Source of the DNA: Gammaproteobacteria bacterium
GTDB lineage: Bacteria; Pseudomonadota; Gammaproteobacteria; Pseudomonadales; JAUIET01
Assembly (NCBI GenBank): GCA_030429735.1
Contig: JAUIET010000015.1
Location: 59,740 to 123,739, forward strand
Length of the DNA: 64,000 nucleotides
Direction: 5' to 3'
Each line of letters starts with the position of its first letter. Within the stretch, counting starts at the first letter, position 1. Of the stretch, positions 1-9,563 are shown piece after piece. The notes under the pieces were generated by a model. It did no database searches and was not told where the DNA came from. It was given only the letters and a program-made list of their open reading frames with translations. A program made the translations under genes and the position numbers.

Positions 1-171
1 GCGATTGTGTGCGTGTCTGAGAAGGAAGTGCTGCGTGTGCACGCGGGTAAACGGCACCATGGGCTTAAGTGGGCCGATCTTGAACATTACCGCGGTGAAC
101 GTGGCCGGCGTGGCAATAAACTGCCACGCGGCTTCCAGAAAGTAGATTATGTGACGATAGAAGACCGCTGA
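1..171 (+). CDS. parC: DNA topoisomerase IV subunit A, C-terminal end (partial)
   Basis: This is an open frame from the window edge to TGA at 169-171, giving 56 residues. The tail, with an LEHYRGERGRRGNKLPRGFQ stretch, matches the end of the ParC C-terminal beta-pinwheel domain as remembered for Pseudomonas-type ParC. ParC is the DNA-cleaving subunit of topoisomerase IV, which decatenates daughter chromosomes together with ParE. The catalytic tyrosine domain lies outside the window. The next gene is convergent and begins only 2 bp away. Finding parC next to a ytjB-like gene and serB agrees with Pseudomonas-like gene order, and this supports the assignment. Confidence 0.85.
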   Translation, partial: AIVCVSEKEVLRVHAGKRHHGLKWADLEHYRGERGRRGNKLPRGFQKVDYVTIEDR

Positions 172-173
172 GC

Positions 174-1382
174 CTAACTGAAGCTCTTGTCCCTATAAAT
201 TTCATCAACAATGGTTTGGACCTTATTGTCAATGTCTGACAGCACAACCGGTTCCAGGCCTTTCAATTCGTAGAAGCCGTTACTGTCTTTGCCACTCACT
301 TTCAGTTCGGCGCAGTCAGGGTGCGCTACAACACTGTGGCTCAAGCTGACAGTGCCGGCGGGTTTTCCTGCGCAAGCTTGCCAGGCTTGGCGGTGGGCAT
401 CCTGCGCATACAGTTCGCGCAGCAGTCTCGCTTCGCTCTGCAGTGGTGCGCTGACATGGGCGCCAATGCGGGCTTCAAAAATAGGCTCGCTATTGGCACT
501 GCGTTGTTTGTTGGCGATGTTCAAGGCCTTCATTAACGCATAGGCGCAGCAGGTTGTGCGGGCGACCAGTTGCTCACCGCGCTCATCCAGCAAATCGATA
601 GTTTTAAGGCTTAGGGTGAACCCGGTTTCGCCCACCCGAATGTCGGCAGTGTACAGGCGGGCCACTTGCTCCAGCCAATACTCAAAGGTTGTCAGATACT
701 CATACAAGGTATCTTCAGACAGCTGCTTGCGCATTAGTGGCAGCTGCAGCAGCTCTACCGCGATAATTCCGTATTCGCCTTCCGGTTCGGGTAGTTGCTC
801 GTACGATGCGTCCTGGGATTGTTTCTCCAACAGGCTAGATGTCGCTCGTGTGTCTTCCTTCAAGGCGACTGGCTTCTGCCACACAGAACGAGCCAGCATT
901 GCCAGGCCGGTCAATGTAAGCAGTGCGCACAGAACATTGAGTAAGCCGGTATGAATTAAACCGGGTTCAGGTGGTAGTAACGACAAGCGGGAATAGCCGA
1001 GTAAGCGGTTCTGCATGCTGATTTCGCGCCGAATCTGCTGACCTTGCTCAGCCATGCTGCGCTTACCAGCCTGTGCCAGCAGTTCGTTACGCACATTGTA
1101 GAATGCGGCATGGGCCACGGTGTCATTTTGTGTTGCTTTCTGAGCCAGTGCCTGCAGGCTGAGCTGATTATTGCTTAACACCAGGGGCGCGGCCGCATCG
1201 GCCAGTTGCGTGCCAATCAACTCGGCAAGCGGCGTGGTGAGCCGCTCTCGGTCATCGTTATACTTCCAAACAGCCAGTGCGTTAGCCAGCAGTGCCAAGC
1301 CAATGGCGATCAGTCCACCGAGAAACCACATTGGTCGGCCACGATTGGGGTCTGTTTGTTGTCGATCAGTGCTAATCATCAT
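174..1382 (-). CDS. YtjB/AhpA-family membrane protein
   Basis: This is a 402-residue inner-membrane protein. The first membrane segment is at about residues 19-41 and the second at about 142-167. They enclose a periplasmic region of about 100 residues, followed by a cytoplasmic C-terminal domain of about 235 residues. This architecture and the position next to serB fit the YtjB/Smp (AhpA) family, whose biochemical role is not settled. A longer frame reaches 1523. I prefer the ATG at 1382 (two Met codons in a row, 1382 and 1379) because the added N-terminal 47 residues look non-coding and lack a membrane-protein pattern. It diverges from serB across a roughly 210-bp promoter region. Confidence 0.7.
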   Translation of the reverse strand: MMISTDRQQTDPNRGRPMWFLGGLIAIGLALLANALAVWKYNDDRERLTTPLAELIGTQLADAAAPLVLSNNQLSLQALAQKATQNDTVAHAAFYNVRNELLAQAGKRSMAEQGQQIRREISMQNRLLGYSRLSLLPPEPGLIHTGLLNVLCALLTLTGLAMLARSVWQKPVALKEDTRATSSLLEKQSQDASYEQLPEPEGEYGIIAVELLQLPLMRKQLSEDTLYEYLTTFEYWLEQVARLYTADIRVGETGFTLSLKTIDLLDERGEQLVARTTCCAYALMKALNIANKQRSANSEPIFEARIGAHVSAPLQSEARLLRELYAQDAHRQAWQACAGKPAGTVSLSHSVVAHPDCAELKVSGKDSNGFYELKGLEPVVLSDIDNKVQTIVDEIYRDKSFS

Positions 1383-1595
1383 TATTGCTTTACGACTATC
1401 GATGCGCGTTGGGCTGTTCGCACTTTTGAATATCGGACATTGTGCAGGGTATGCCGAATCGACCTGCCACGGAATCAATGAGCAAGTATAGTAATCAGTC
1501 TCAAAATCGAACAGTGTATTCATTGCACTGTTGCTGTGAATATTCTATCTTTTAGCGCCCCGCAGCCGGAGCATTTGCCGGAACAGGACATTTAC

Positions 1596-2792
1596 ATGAG
1601 CAAGACCACATTAATCAGTATCACAGGTGAGGACCAGCCAGGTCTGACGGGCAGTCTGATGCGGTTGATGGCCGAGCATGATATTCAGGTGCTGGATATT
1701 GGACAGGCGGTGATTCATCGCAGTCTTGCTTTAGGTCTCTTGGTTTCTGTACCGCAAGGCAGCGGTATTCTTAAAGAACTGCTGTTTCATGTTCATGAAT
1801 TGGATTTGCAGGCAAGCTTCACCGACATCAGTAGCGAAGACTACGAACGCTGGGTTGATGCACACGGTCAGCCAAGATACATAGTGACATTACTGGCTCG
1901 CGCGATTACCGCGGAGCACATAGCCAGAATTGGCAGCGTTACGCATAAATTTGATCTCAATATCGAGGATATTAAGCGCCTCTCTGGACGATTGTCGCTT
2001 GAGAAGCAGAATGGGCAAAATAAGGCCTGCATAGAATTCAGTGTACGTGGCACCGTCAGTGATCCGGTGTTGGTTCGCCAGGAGTTTCTGGTGTTGGCCA
2101 GCGAGCTGGACATAGATATATCGTTTCAAAAAGACACGGTATTCAGACGCAATCGCCGTTTGGTGTGTTTCGACATGGACTCAACCCTGATTGAAGGTGA
2201 GGTGATCGATGAGTTGGCAGTGTTGGCGGGTGTCGGAGAACAGGTGTCCGAGATCACAGAGCGTGCAATGCGCGGTGAGCTGGACTTTACAGAAAGTCTG
2301 CGCAAACGCGTTGCTTTGCTCGAGGGTTTGCCAGAGTCCAGCCTGAATCAGGTATATGATCGCTTGCCAATCACTGAAGGCGCCGGCCGTTTGATTCATA
2401 ATCTAAAGCGCGTGGGTTATCGAACCGCCATATTATCTGGCGGCTTTACGTTTTTTGGCCGGTATTTGCAACAGAAACTCGGCATAGACTACGTCTATGC
2501 CAATGAGCTTGAGCTGGTAAACGGCAAGCTAAGCGGTCAGGTCACTGGCGAAATTGTTGATGGTGCCCGCAAAGCCTCATTGATGGCCGAGATCGCCGAA
2601 CGTGAACACATTAGTTTGGAGCAGGTGATCGCGGTCGGTGATGGCGCCAATGATCTGCCAATGTTGAGTGCAGCTGGTCTTGGAATTGCGTTTCGCGCCA
2701 AGCCTATTGTGCAGCGCAGGGCTGAACACGCCATTTCCACACTGGGTCTGGATGGCATTCTGTATCTGCTGGGATTCTCAGACGCGCAATAG
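1596..2792 (+). CDS. serB: Phosphoserine phosphatase SerB
   Basis: SerB hydrolyses O-phosphoserine to serine, the last step of serine biosynthesis, in the cytosol. The 398-residue protein has two ACT-like domains in the N-terminal half (an ISITGEDQPGLTG start and a second one at about 95-180) and then a HAD phosphatase domain. Visible HAD motifs are DMDSTLIEGE at residue 193 (nucleophile Asp193), the SGGF motif II, and GDGANDLPML as motif IV. The frame is open from 1536, but ATG 1596 gives the family-typical N terminus and is preceded by an AGGA-like site. The neighbours ytjB-like and fimX follow the Pseudomonas order. Confidence 0.95.
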   Translation: MSKTTLISITGEDQPGLTGSLMRLMAEHDIQVLDIGQAVIHRSLALGLLVSVPQGSGILKELLFHVHELDLQASFTDISSEDYERWVDAHGQPRYIVTLLARAITAEHIARIGSVTHKFDLNIEDIKRLSGRLSLEKQNGQNKACIEFSVRGTVSDPVLVRQEFLVLASELDIDISFQKDTVFRRNRRLVCFDMDSTLIEGEVIDELAVLAGVGEQVSEITERAMRGELDFTESLRKRVALLEGLPESSLNQVYDRLPITEGAGRLIHNLKRVGYRTAILSGGFTFFGRYLQQKLGIDYVYANELELVNGKLSGQVTGEIVDGARKASLMAEIAEREHISLEQVIAVGDGANDLPMLSAAGLGIAFRAKPIVQRRAEHAISTLGLDGILYLLGFSDAQ

Positions 2793-2808
2793 CACAGCGT
2801 TGATGAAC

Positions 2809-4878
2809 TCAAACGGAGTCTGCGAACTCGTAGTCCATTACTTCACTGGGCGCCTGTAGATAGTAGCCTTGTATATAGTGCGCATTCATTTGCCAAAGGC
2901 TGGCAAGTGTTGCGGCATTCTCTACGTAAGGAACGACAGAACAGACACCGGCCTCTTGTAAGCGATTCAGTACCGATTTCAAGCCTTCCACATTGGTTGG
3001 GTCTTTTTGTAACTCCATCGCAAAACTGGAGTCTATGAACGCATAATCGACTTTAAAGTGCTGCAATACCTTGAACGATTCCTGGCTTCGACCAAATTCG
3101 CTCAAGCTGAATTTAAAGTTCCATTCAGCCACTTCCTGTCGAAATCGAATCGCTTGTTTCAGGTAATGTGCAACTGTCTTCTCACTGAATTGCAAGGTTA
3201 TGCATTCCGGTGATAGCTGCGCGGCTTTCATCGCAACGCCTAGCCAGTTGCTGAAGGTGTTATCGATCAGCGCATTTTGCGTGAGATTAATGGTCAGCGT
3301 AGTTGCTTTGCCAGATTCACGTTGGGCCTTAACGTTTTTTGTGCCTTCAACAACCAACCATTTATCCAGCGATGTATCGCCTGACTTCTGATTCATTGCC
3401 TGGAACAAGGTGTCAACGCTTTGCTCCTGCCCGTCGCCATCCACCATACGCAGCGTAGACTCGTAGCTTTCTCGTGGTTCGCCGTGCAAATTGATGACTG
3501 GTTGAAACATCATGCGCAATCGCTGTTCAGAGACCAGCTCACGTATGTCATAGATATTTTCAATAGCGTCGCCGGTGCCTGGTCGGTACAGAATAATGCC
3601 AGGCATGGAACTGTCTTCAGCGAACAACTGACGCGCTTCTTCCAGCGCCAGGAATGCCGTATCCATCGCCTCGTTGGCATCATTAAACTGCGATTTGCTC
3701 AGGTCAACCACTCCGACACAACAACTGCATTGTGCGGTTTGGTTATCAATGTCGAAAATGTGTTCTTCCACACGTTCGCACAGCTTTCTGGCGCTGACCA
3801 TGGCCGTTGTATCCGCCGCAGCCGGCAACAGAACGGTAAAGCTGTCTTCACCGTAGTGTGCAACGACAGCTCCTTCGTGTTCGCTGAAGGCATGATCAAT
3901 GAAATCAGCCACGCCATGGCGCACTGAGCGACTGCCAGACAGCCCCAGGCGGCTCTTGAGCTGTGAGAAATCGTTGATGCTGAAATACAACAAGCAACCA
4001 GTGCTGTGTTCGCCAACCAGAAACTGATCTAACTCGTCGACCAGGCTGTAACGCGTTTGCAAGCCTGTCAGCGGATCGACGCTGTCCGGCAGTGCATTTA
4101 CCGCCACAGGTGCGGCCGATTTTTCCGTACGGCTCAGAATAAGCTGAGTACACTTTTCATCATCAAACACGGCTGGAGCAAACCGCATTCGAACCTCGAA
4201 GCAGTCCCCCGCCGGGCTAACACAGTGTACGTTGAGTTCTTGCTCCGACTCTTCGTTATAAGCGCGTAAAAAAATCTTAAAGGTTTGTTGATCGTCTTCG
4301 CTGATTAAATCCACAACCGGTATGGCAAGAAACTCGTCACGGTCTTGCAGGCCAAACGTTGAGGCGTATGCTTCGTTAACGTCTACATGCATGCCATCGA
4401 GAATATAGGCGACTGCGTCATCAGCATTGGACATCAATGTATCGAAGCGACCACTCACTTCCGCCAGCGATCGCTCGAGATCGGCATGCTTTCGGCGTAT
4501 GCGAAGGTTTTCCACCTCGCGATTCGCTGCATACAGCAGGTGTTCCTGGTTGGACAATTCGATGACGTCTTGCGCACCACGGCTCATGCCATCAATAAGT
4601 AACTCCCGGTTGGGCTCGCTGGTAAGCAATATGACCGGTGTATCTGCGCGCGACTGCACAATATGATCGAGCACTTTATGCATATCAATAACGGTGTTTT
4701 GCTGTTCGCACAGGGCCAGATCCCAATGCTCGTCGTTAAGGCACTGGGTCAAGTCTTCCAGCGACGTGATTCGATGCGTTTGCGTGGCCTGACCCGCATT
4801 TCGAAACAAATGGTTAATGCGCTCGGCACCATCCTGCGAATGGCTGGATAGCAAAATCTTGAGTGTGTTGGTCGTCAT
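2809..4878 (-). CDS. fimX: FimX-like degenerate GGDEF/EAL c-di-GMP effector
   Basis: The 689 residues run as receiver-like domain (about 6-125), PAS (about 140-255), GGDEF (about 268-430) and EAL (about 440-685). The GGDEF signature is degraded to YGEDS (342-346) and the EAL signature to EST (473-475, in YESTLR), so neither cyclase nor phosphodiesterase activity is expected. In Pseudomonas, FimX has the same layout, binds c-di-GMP through its dead EAL domain, and controls type IV pilus assembly and twitching at the cell pole. The position after serB and before a fimX-linked gene is the same as in P. aeruginosa. The receiver domain lacks a clear phosphoacceptor context. Function by homology is likely; pilus genes are not in the window. 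Confidence 0.85.
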   Translation of the reverse strand: MTTNTLKILLSSHSQDGAERINHLFRNAGQATQTHRITSLEDLTQCLNDEHWDLALCEQQNTVIDMHKVLDHIVQSRADTPVILLTSEPNRELLIDGMSRGAQDVIELSNQEHLLYAANREVENLRIRRKHADLERSLAEVSGRFDTLMSNADDAVAYILDGMHVDVNEAYASTFGLQDRDEFLAIPVVDLISEDDQQTFKIFLRAYNEESEQELNVHCVSPAGDCFEVRMRFAPAVFDDEKCTQLILSRTEKSAAPVAVNALPDSVDPLTGLQTRYSLVDELDQFLVGEHSTGCLLYFSINDFSQLKSRLGLSGSRSVRHGVADFIDHAFSEHEGAVVAHYGEDSFTVLLPAAADTTAMVSARKLCERVEEHIFDIDNQTAQCSCCVGVVDLSKSQFNDANEAMDTAFLALEEARQLFAEDSSMPGIILYRPGTGDAIENIYDIRELVSEQRLRMMFQPVINLHGEPRESYESTLRMVDGDGQEQSVDTLFQAMNQKSGDTSLDKWLVVEGTKNVKAQRESGKATTLTINLTQNALIDNTFSNWLGVAMKAAQLSPECITLQFSEKTVAHYLKQAIRFRQEVAEWNFKFSLSEFGRSQESFKVLQHFKVDYAFIDSSFAMELQKDPTNVEGLKSVLNRLQEAGVCSVVPYVENAATLASLWQMNAHYIQGYYLQAPSEVMDYEFADSV

Positions 4879-4931
4879 TGGCTCTATGCAGTATTGGTGT
4901 TTTTATAATTTCTGCTGTGTTGTACAGCAGT

Positions 4932-6701
4932 CTACAAATTCCCCCACAAGGTATCGAACAGATCCTGTGAGTCTGAGACGCCATCATTGGCTGCATCAAA
5001 GTTCTCGTAACTGTATTGACCATACACGCGAGTTTTGGTGATTTGTTCCGTAATTCTTACCATGCGGATCTGATCGCGATCCAGTACTTGCATGGTCTGC
5101 CCAACTTCTATATTGGCATCAGAGATCAGTAGCGAAGCACCCTGCTCGGTAACGCTGACTTCCGGTAACATCAGTACCGGCTGGTAATCCCCAGGGTCCC
5201 CCTCAGTTTGAATACTGCGTGCGATCGAGGGTAAAAATGCGGGGCTGAGCAGTTCTACACCGAAGGTAAGTTCGGTGCGCGTTGGGCGGTGAAGCCAGCG
5301 TATTGCGGCGATACTCCAGAGTTCAGTCGCGGCGTCTTTGATGCCGATCAGATCGCCTGCATGGATTCTAAACTTGTCGTTATCGGGCAGGGTCAGGCTG
5401 TAGCCTCCGGGGCTGGCGTTGTTCACATGTACGTGCACCGTTGCCTGCTCTTCGGGCATACTGGGTTTGCGGCTGACCGATGCGCCGGCATAATCTATAC
5501 ATTCTACGCCGTCTTCATCTTTGCTGATTTGTGGTGTTTCAGAAGCCCACTCCTGCTGTACAGCAGGCTCAGATAACTTGTTGTAGTCATGAAATTCTTC
5601 AAACGCCGCCTCGCGTGCCAACGCCGCTGCGGCAAGCTGCCGCATGTCGTCAATATCTGTGTCACCGGCTGAAAAATAGTGCGCGGCACCCAGGCCTACA
5701 CAGATATCCAATTTTTCCTCGGAGTTAATTCTCATGAAACTGCGTTTGGTGCATTTGCCCCAGGCGAGAATCAGATGATTGAGCAAATCAATGCGTACGC
5801 GTTTTCCGGCTTCCTCAACAAAACCGGATTCAGCACTGTCGACGAGCACCCGAAGATGTTGCACAAGTTCTGTGGTACTTAGTTGCAGTTGGCACGCGCT
5901 GAGTGCTTGCTTGTTCAACAGGTGTGAATAAACTGGGCCCCGATCCGCATCACGATTCAGCATGAACAGCGAGGGTATCTGGCCGCTTTCATAGCGCGAT
6001 ATAGCAATTTTATCTATCCAGCCAGGAATCAGATCCACAACCGGCAACAGGTCTTCCTGGCGCAGTTGATTGGCTTTGATAGAACCAAGCAACAGACTTT
6101 GCCCATACAAACCATGCGGGGTGTGTTCATCAGCAGCCGTGTTCTCTATCTGCAGCTCGCAACTGATTGCATACAGCTGGTGCAGCTTGAACCACAAGGT
6201 TCGAGGTGTAATCGTATACAGCTGGTAGCACAGCAGCAAATCATCATTCAGAAACCGCATCGCACCACACACAGCACGCGCTGTGTGCGCCTTATTCGGG
6301 CGTCGCAGCAATCCTGACTTCGAGTGGGCAAGTTCTACCGCAGCCAAGGTGTAATTGTTAGCCACACACATGCGCAGTGCGTGCGTGAGGTCAACCACTT
6401 GCTGTGATTTGGTCGGCAGTAAGGCCTGCTTATGCTGGTAGTGCTTACTCAGGGATTTGAGGTTGCTCTCTATGCGCGGCGCGAGAATCGATAACAGGTC
6501 CAGCCTGTTGTCAGCGGGCGTTTGCAGCTTTAGCAGCTCTTCGGCCATCAAGTACAACTGCTTGGTGGTCTCGCCGATGTTGGCAACCGGCAGATTACCT
6601 ATCCATTCCTCAACGCTGCTCTTGTCAGCCTTGCACATGGATAGCTTGCTAAGGGTTTGGTCGCGCACACCCAGGCGGCGGAGTAGGGACTGGCTCATCA
6701 A
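4932..6701 (-). CDS. FimX-neighbour protein, possible PilZ-like C-terminal region
   Basis: This is a 589-residue, mainly alpha-helical protein, followed by beta-rich segments after residue 310. It sits upstream of fimX on the same strand with a 53-bp gap, so the two are probably co-transcribed. The order matches PA4959-PA4958 of P. aeruginosa as I recall it. An RSFMR stretch at 320-324 and an NNASPGG stretch at 427-433 resemble the RxxxR and D/NxSxxG signatures of PilZ domains, but their spacing is much larger than in a canonical PilZ domain. A c-di-GMP link is therefore plausible by context and only weakly supported by motif. No signal peptide or membrane segment is visible. Confidence 0.6.
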   Translation of the reverse strand: MMSQSLLRRLGVRDQTLSKLSMCKADKSSVEEWIGNLPVANIGETTKQLYLMAEELLKLQTPADNRLDLLSILAPRIESNLKSLSKHYQHKQALLPTKSQQVVDLTHALRMCVANNYTLAAVELAHSKSGLLRRPNKAHTARAVCGAMRFLNDDLLLCYQLYTITPRTLWFKLHQLYAISCELQIENTAADEHTPHGLYGQSLLLGSIKANQLRQEDLLPVVDLIPGWIDKIAISRYESGQIPSLFMLNRDADRGPVYSHLLNKQALSACQLQLSTTELVQHLRVLVDSAESGFVEEAGKRVRIDLLNHLILAWGKCTKRSFMRINSEEKLDICVGLGAAHYFSAGDTDIDDMRQLAAAALAREAAFEEFHDYNKLSEPAVQQEWASETPQISKDEDGVECIDYAGASVSRKPSMPEEQATVHVHVNNASPGGYSLTLPDNDKFRIHAGDLIGIKDAATELWSIAAIRWLHRPTRTELTFGVELLSPAFLPSIARSIQTEGDPGDYQPVLMLPEVSVTEQGASLLISDANIEVGQTMQVLDRDQIRMVRITEQITKTRVYGQYSYENFDAANDGVSDSQDLFDTLWGNL

Positions 6702-7044
6702 AAACGTCTCTTACTGCTCAGTAGTGTTTTTTCGCTGCCGATTCCCTAGTCAACCAAATGGCTGAATAACAAATCTCAAGGTCCTGCTAGGCACTGGGTG
6801 CTGGGCGATGACCACATGCTGCGAAAATGATGTGAATTCCAAAAAAGTATAGGAGATGAACGAAAATTCGTCGCATTTCCAACAAAAATATTTTCACCGA
6901 CTGTCTGATGACGGCCTCTGGTCGAACAGGGCTTGACCGTTTTTTGATCCTGGTCTACCCAAAATTGCCTGCCAAACCTGTATCATTGCACCTGGCAATC
7001 ACGCCAATACTGACCAAAAAAAGATCACCTTAAGAGATTTCCCC
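6702..7044. promoter_or_regulatory. Divergent intergenic region before efp
   Basis: This 343-bp gap lies between the fimX-linked gene (minus) and efp (plus), so it must hold both promoters. A weak sigma-70-like pair for efp can be seen: TTGACC at 6933-6938 and TACCCA at 6956-6961 with 17 bp between. The stretch around 6835-6895 is A/T-rich and purine-rich. I see no RNA gene or riboswitch-like structure. The promoter is a guess from spacing and needs transcript-start data. Confidence 0.3.
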
Positions 7045-7614
7045 ATGGCAAATTACTCAACCAACGAATTTAAGGCAGGCCTCAAAGTAATTCTTGAAGG
7101 TGACCCCTGCTCAATCGTGGAAAATGAGTTTGTGAAGCCGGGTAAAGGGCAGGCATTCAACCGGGTGCGTCTGAAGAATCTCAAGACCGGACGACAATGG
7201 GAGCGAACGTTTAAGTCAGGCGATACCCTGGAAGGTGCCGACGTAATTGAGAAAGACATGGAGTACTTGTACAACGATGGCGAGTACTGGCATTTTATGG
7301 ACCCGGTCAGCTTTGAACAGGTGCAGGCGGACAAGACAGCGCTGGGTGACTCGGCGCAATGGGTCAAGGAGCAGGAGTCATGCCTGATCACCTTGTGGAA
7401 CGATGCGCCGATCGCTGTGACCGTGCCGAATTTTGTTGAGCTGGAAATTGTTGATACCGATCCAGGCCTGAAAGGGGATACCGCACAAGGCGGGACTAAG
7501 CCCGCTACCCTAAGCACCGGCGCGGTGGTTAAAGTACCTCTGTTTCTGAACATCGGCGAGGTGATTCGAGTGGATACGCGTACTGGGGAATATCAGAACC
7601 GCGCTAAAAGCTGA
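7045..7614 (+). CDS. efp: Translation elongation factor P
   Basis: EF-P binds ribosomes stalled on polyproline and restores peptide-bond formation. The 189 residues have the KOW-like N domain followed by two OB folds, the usual length. The tip loop reads VKPGKGQAF with lysine at position 34, the residue that is beta-lysylated in E. coli, not the arginine used for rhamnosylation in Pseudomonas. The gene for the modifying ligase EpmA follows 8 bp downstream, which fits this lysine-type system. EpmB, the aminomutase that supplies beta-lysine, is not in the window. Confidence 0.97.
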   Translation: MANYSTNEFKAGLKVILEGDPCSIVENEFVKPGKGQAFNRVRLKNLKTGRQWERTFKSGDTLEGADVIEKDMEYLYNDGEYWHFMDPVSFEQVQADKTALGDSAQWVKEQESCLITLWNDAPIAVTVPNFVELEIVDTDPGLKGDTAQGGTKPATLSTGAVVKVPLFLNIGEVIRVDTRTGEYQNRAKS

Positions 7615-7622
7615 TCTCCGAG

Positions 7623-8591
7623 TTGTCCATCGACCACTGGCAGGCCAATACCTCAAGGGAAACCTTACGTGCGCGTGCGGATCTGCTGGCGCGGGTTCGC
7701 GGCTTTTTTGATCAGCGCGGAGTGCTCGAGGTGGATACCCCATGCCTGAGTCGCTATTCCGTGAGTGACCCCTTTCTGCAGGCGCTCCCGGTGGCCATCG
7801 ATGGCGACGCGAGCCCGCACTGGTTGCAGACCTCACCTGAGTTTGCCATGAAGCGCTTGCTCGCCAGCGGCAGCGGTGACATTTACCAGATCTGTAAAGC
7901 ATTCAGAGCCGGGGAGCATGGTCGCTTGCACGCCAGCGAATTCACAATGCTGGAATGGTATCGGCTGAATTTTGATCAACACCAGCTGATACGTGAGCTG
8001 TGCGAATTGTTGCGACACCTGCTGAACTGCGCGCCGCCGAAGCAGCACTCTTACGGCGCATTGTTTAAGGATTGCCTGGGTTTCAATCCGCATCGAGCCA
8101 GCCACTCAATGCTGCAGCAAACAGCGATTGGGCATGGCTTCGCTGACCTGCTGGGTACTGATCAGCACCAGCTGGCCAAAACTCTGGACCGAAACGCATT
8201 ACTCGATTTGCTGTTCAGCCATGTTATACAGCCCACTTTGAGCAGCCTGACGGTGGTATACGACTACCCCGAATCCATGGCGGCGCTGGCCCGGGTTGAG
8301 TATGACGCGCAGGGCTGCAAGGTGGCGCGCCGGTTCGAGGTTTTTTACCAGGGCGTGGAATTGGCCAACGGCTATCACGAGCTGCTGGATGCCGCGGAAC
8401 TGCAGCGTCGCACCGACCTGGATAATGCGCGTCGCAGAGAGCTGGGTAAGGTAGAGCAACCGTGTGACCCTCAATTGCTGGCCGCAATGCGGCACGGCTT
8501 GCCCGAGTGTGCGGGCGTTGCGCTGGGCCTTGACCGCGTATGTATGCTGGCACTTGGTGCGAAATCGATCGCTGATGTCAGAGCTTTCTAG
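7623..8591 (+). CDS. epmA: EF-P lysyl-modification ligase EpmA
   Basis: EpmA (PoxA/GenX/YjeA) is a truncated paralogue of class II lysyl-tRNA synthetase. It attaches (R)-beta-lysine to Lys34 of EF-P. The 322-residue length is typical. It has class II motif 2 (a FRAGE stretch with a conserved HASEFTMLEWYR context) and motif 3 (GVALGLDRVCML), and it lacks the anticodon-binding domain. The start is TTG at 7623; no ATG lies nearby in frame. It is in an operon with efp and convergent with psd. Confidence 0.93.
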   Translation: MSIDHWQANTSRETLRARADLLARVRGFFDQRGVLEVDTPCLSRYSVSDPFLQALPVAIDGDASPHWLQTSPEFAMKRLLASGSGDIYQICKAFRAGEHGRLHASEFTMLEWYRLNFDQHQLIRELCELLRHLLNCAPPKQHSYGALFKDCLGFNPHRASHSMLQQTAIGHGFADLLGTDQHQLAKTLDRNALLDLLFSHVIQPTLSSLTVVYDYPESMAALARVEYDAQGCKVARRFEVFYQGVELANGYHELLDAAELQRRTDLDNARRRELGKVEQPCDPQLLAAMRHGLPECAGVALGLDRVCMLALGAKSIADVRAF

Positions 8592-8617
8592 CCGGCCTGC
8601 CGGATACCCCGCCCGCC

Positions 8618-9448
8618 TCATTCAATGCGCTCAGCAATCGCTTGACCCATAGTGAGCGCTGCTCCAGCGGTCATGCCTTCCAACCAACGAATCTTGCCTG
8701 GCTCGAATAATAAGATGACCGTAGAGCCAAGATAGAAGCGCCCCATCTCATCACCAGCCGACAGCGTCAGGGGGGCGGCTGGTAATGTGCTGTCTGTACT
8801 CATTCTTCCGCCCCACACGGTTTCAATTCCGGCAACGATCATGGCACCCACCATGACCACGGCCACCTCACCCAAATCGGTATCAAACAATGCGACCAGG
8901 CGTTCGTTGCGCGCAAAAAGTTGCGGTACTTTGCGAGCAGTGGTTTCATTGACTGAGAACAAGTCGCCAGGTATGTAAGTACTCGCTTTCAGCGTACCAC
9001 CTATTGCTGTGTGCACACGGTGGTAATCTCGGGGTGATAAGTAGACAGTTATGAACTCACCATTTGCATATGGCTTTGCTGCCTCGGCGTTGCCACCCAG
9101 CAGTTGAGTGGCGGTATAATGTTGGCCTTTTGCCTGAAAAATATCGCCGCTTTCAATGGTGCCGAGCTGGCTGATGGCACCGTCTGCGGGGCTTAAAATA
9201 AACTGGCCAGCGTCTGCCAGTGGGCGCATACCGTCTTTCAACGGGCGAGTGAAAAACTCGTTGAAGTTGCGATAGGCCTCCGGTTCAGAATGAAGGGCCT
9301 CGTCCATGTTAACGTCGTACTGGCTGATGAACAGGCCAATCAAGGCATTTTTTAGCCACAACCATTCAACATCGGCCAGCCAGCCGGTGGCCCTCGACAG
9401 CAAGTGTTGTGGCACTATTTTTTGCAACAAGATAAACAGATTTTCCAT
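8618..9448 (-). CDS. psd: Phosphatidylserine decarboxylase proenzyme
   Basis: Psd converts phosphatidylserine to phosphatidylethanolamine at the inner membrane. The 276 residues contain the self-cleavage motif LGST at 240-243, where Ser242 becomes the pyruvoyl group of the alpha chain. The catalytic Asp (SPADG, Asp89) and His (YHRVH, His143) positions are present. The N-terminal part is hydrophobic and probably membrane-associated. It is on the same strand as rsgA (115-bp gap), the order found in many gammaproteobacteria. Confidence 0.96.
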   Translation of the reverse strand: MENLFILLQKIVPQHLLSRATGWLADVEWLWLKNALIGLFISQYDVNMDEALHSEPEAYRNFNEFFTRPLKDGMRPLADAGQFILSPADGAISQLGTIESGDIFQAKGQHYTATQLLGGNAEAAKPYANGEFITVYLSPRDYHRVHTAIGGTLKASTYIPGDLFSVNETTARKVPQLFARNERLVALFDTDLGEVAVVMVGAMIVAGIETVWGGRMSTDSTLPAAPLTLSAGDEMGRFYLGSTVILLFEPGKIRWLEGMTAGAALTMGQAIAERIE

Positions 9449-9563
9449 TCAGTAATCCTTAATGGGTCGTGCTGGAATAATGCTCAATAGTCAGAACCTC
9501 TTGAGAACGGCTTCTACGCTACAACCGACACTTAAATAGTTACCCTTTAGCGAGCATCGTATT

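Noticed and set aside
174..1523. 449-residue version of the ytjB-like protein
   Set aside because: The extra 47 N-terminal residues precede a double Met and do not look like a membrane-protein start; they overlap the promoter region.
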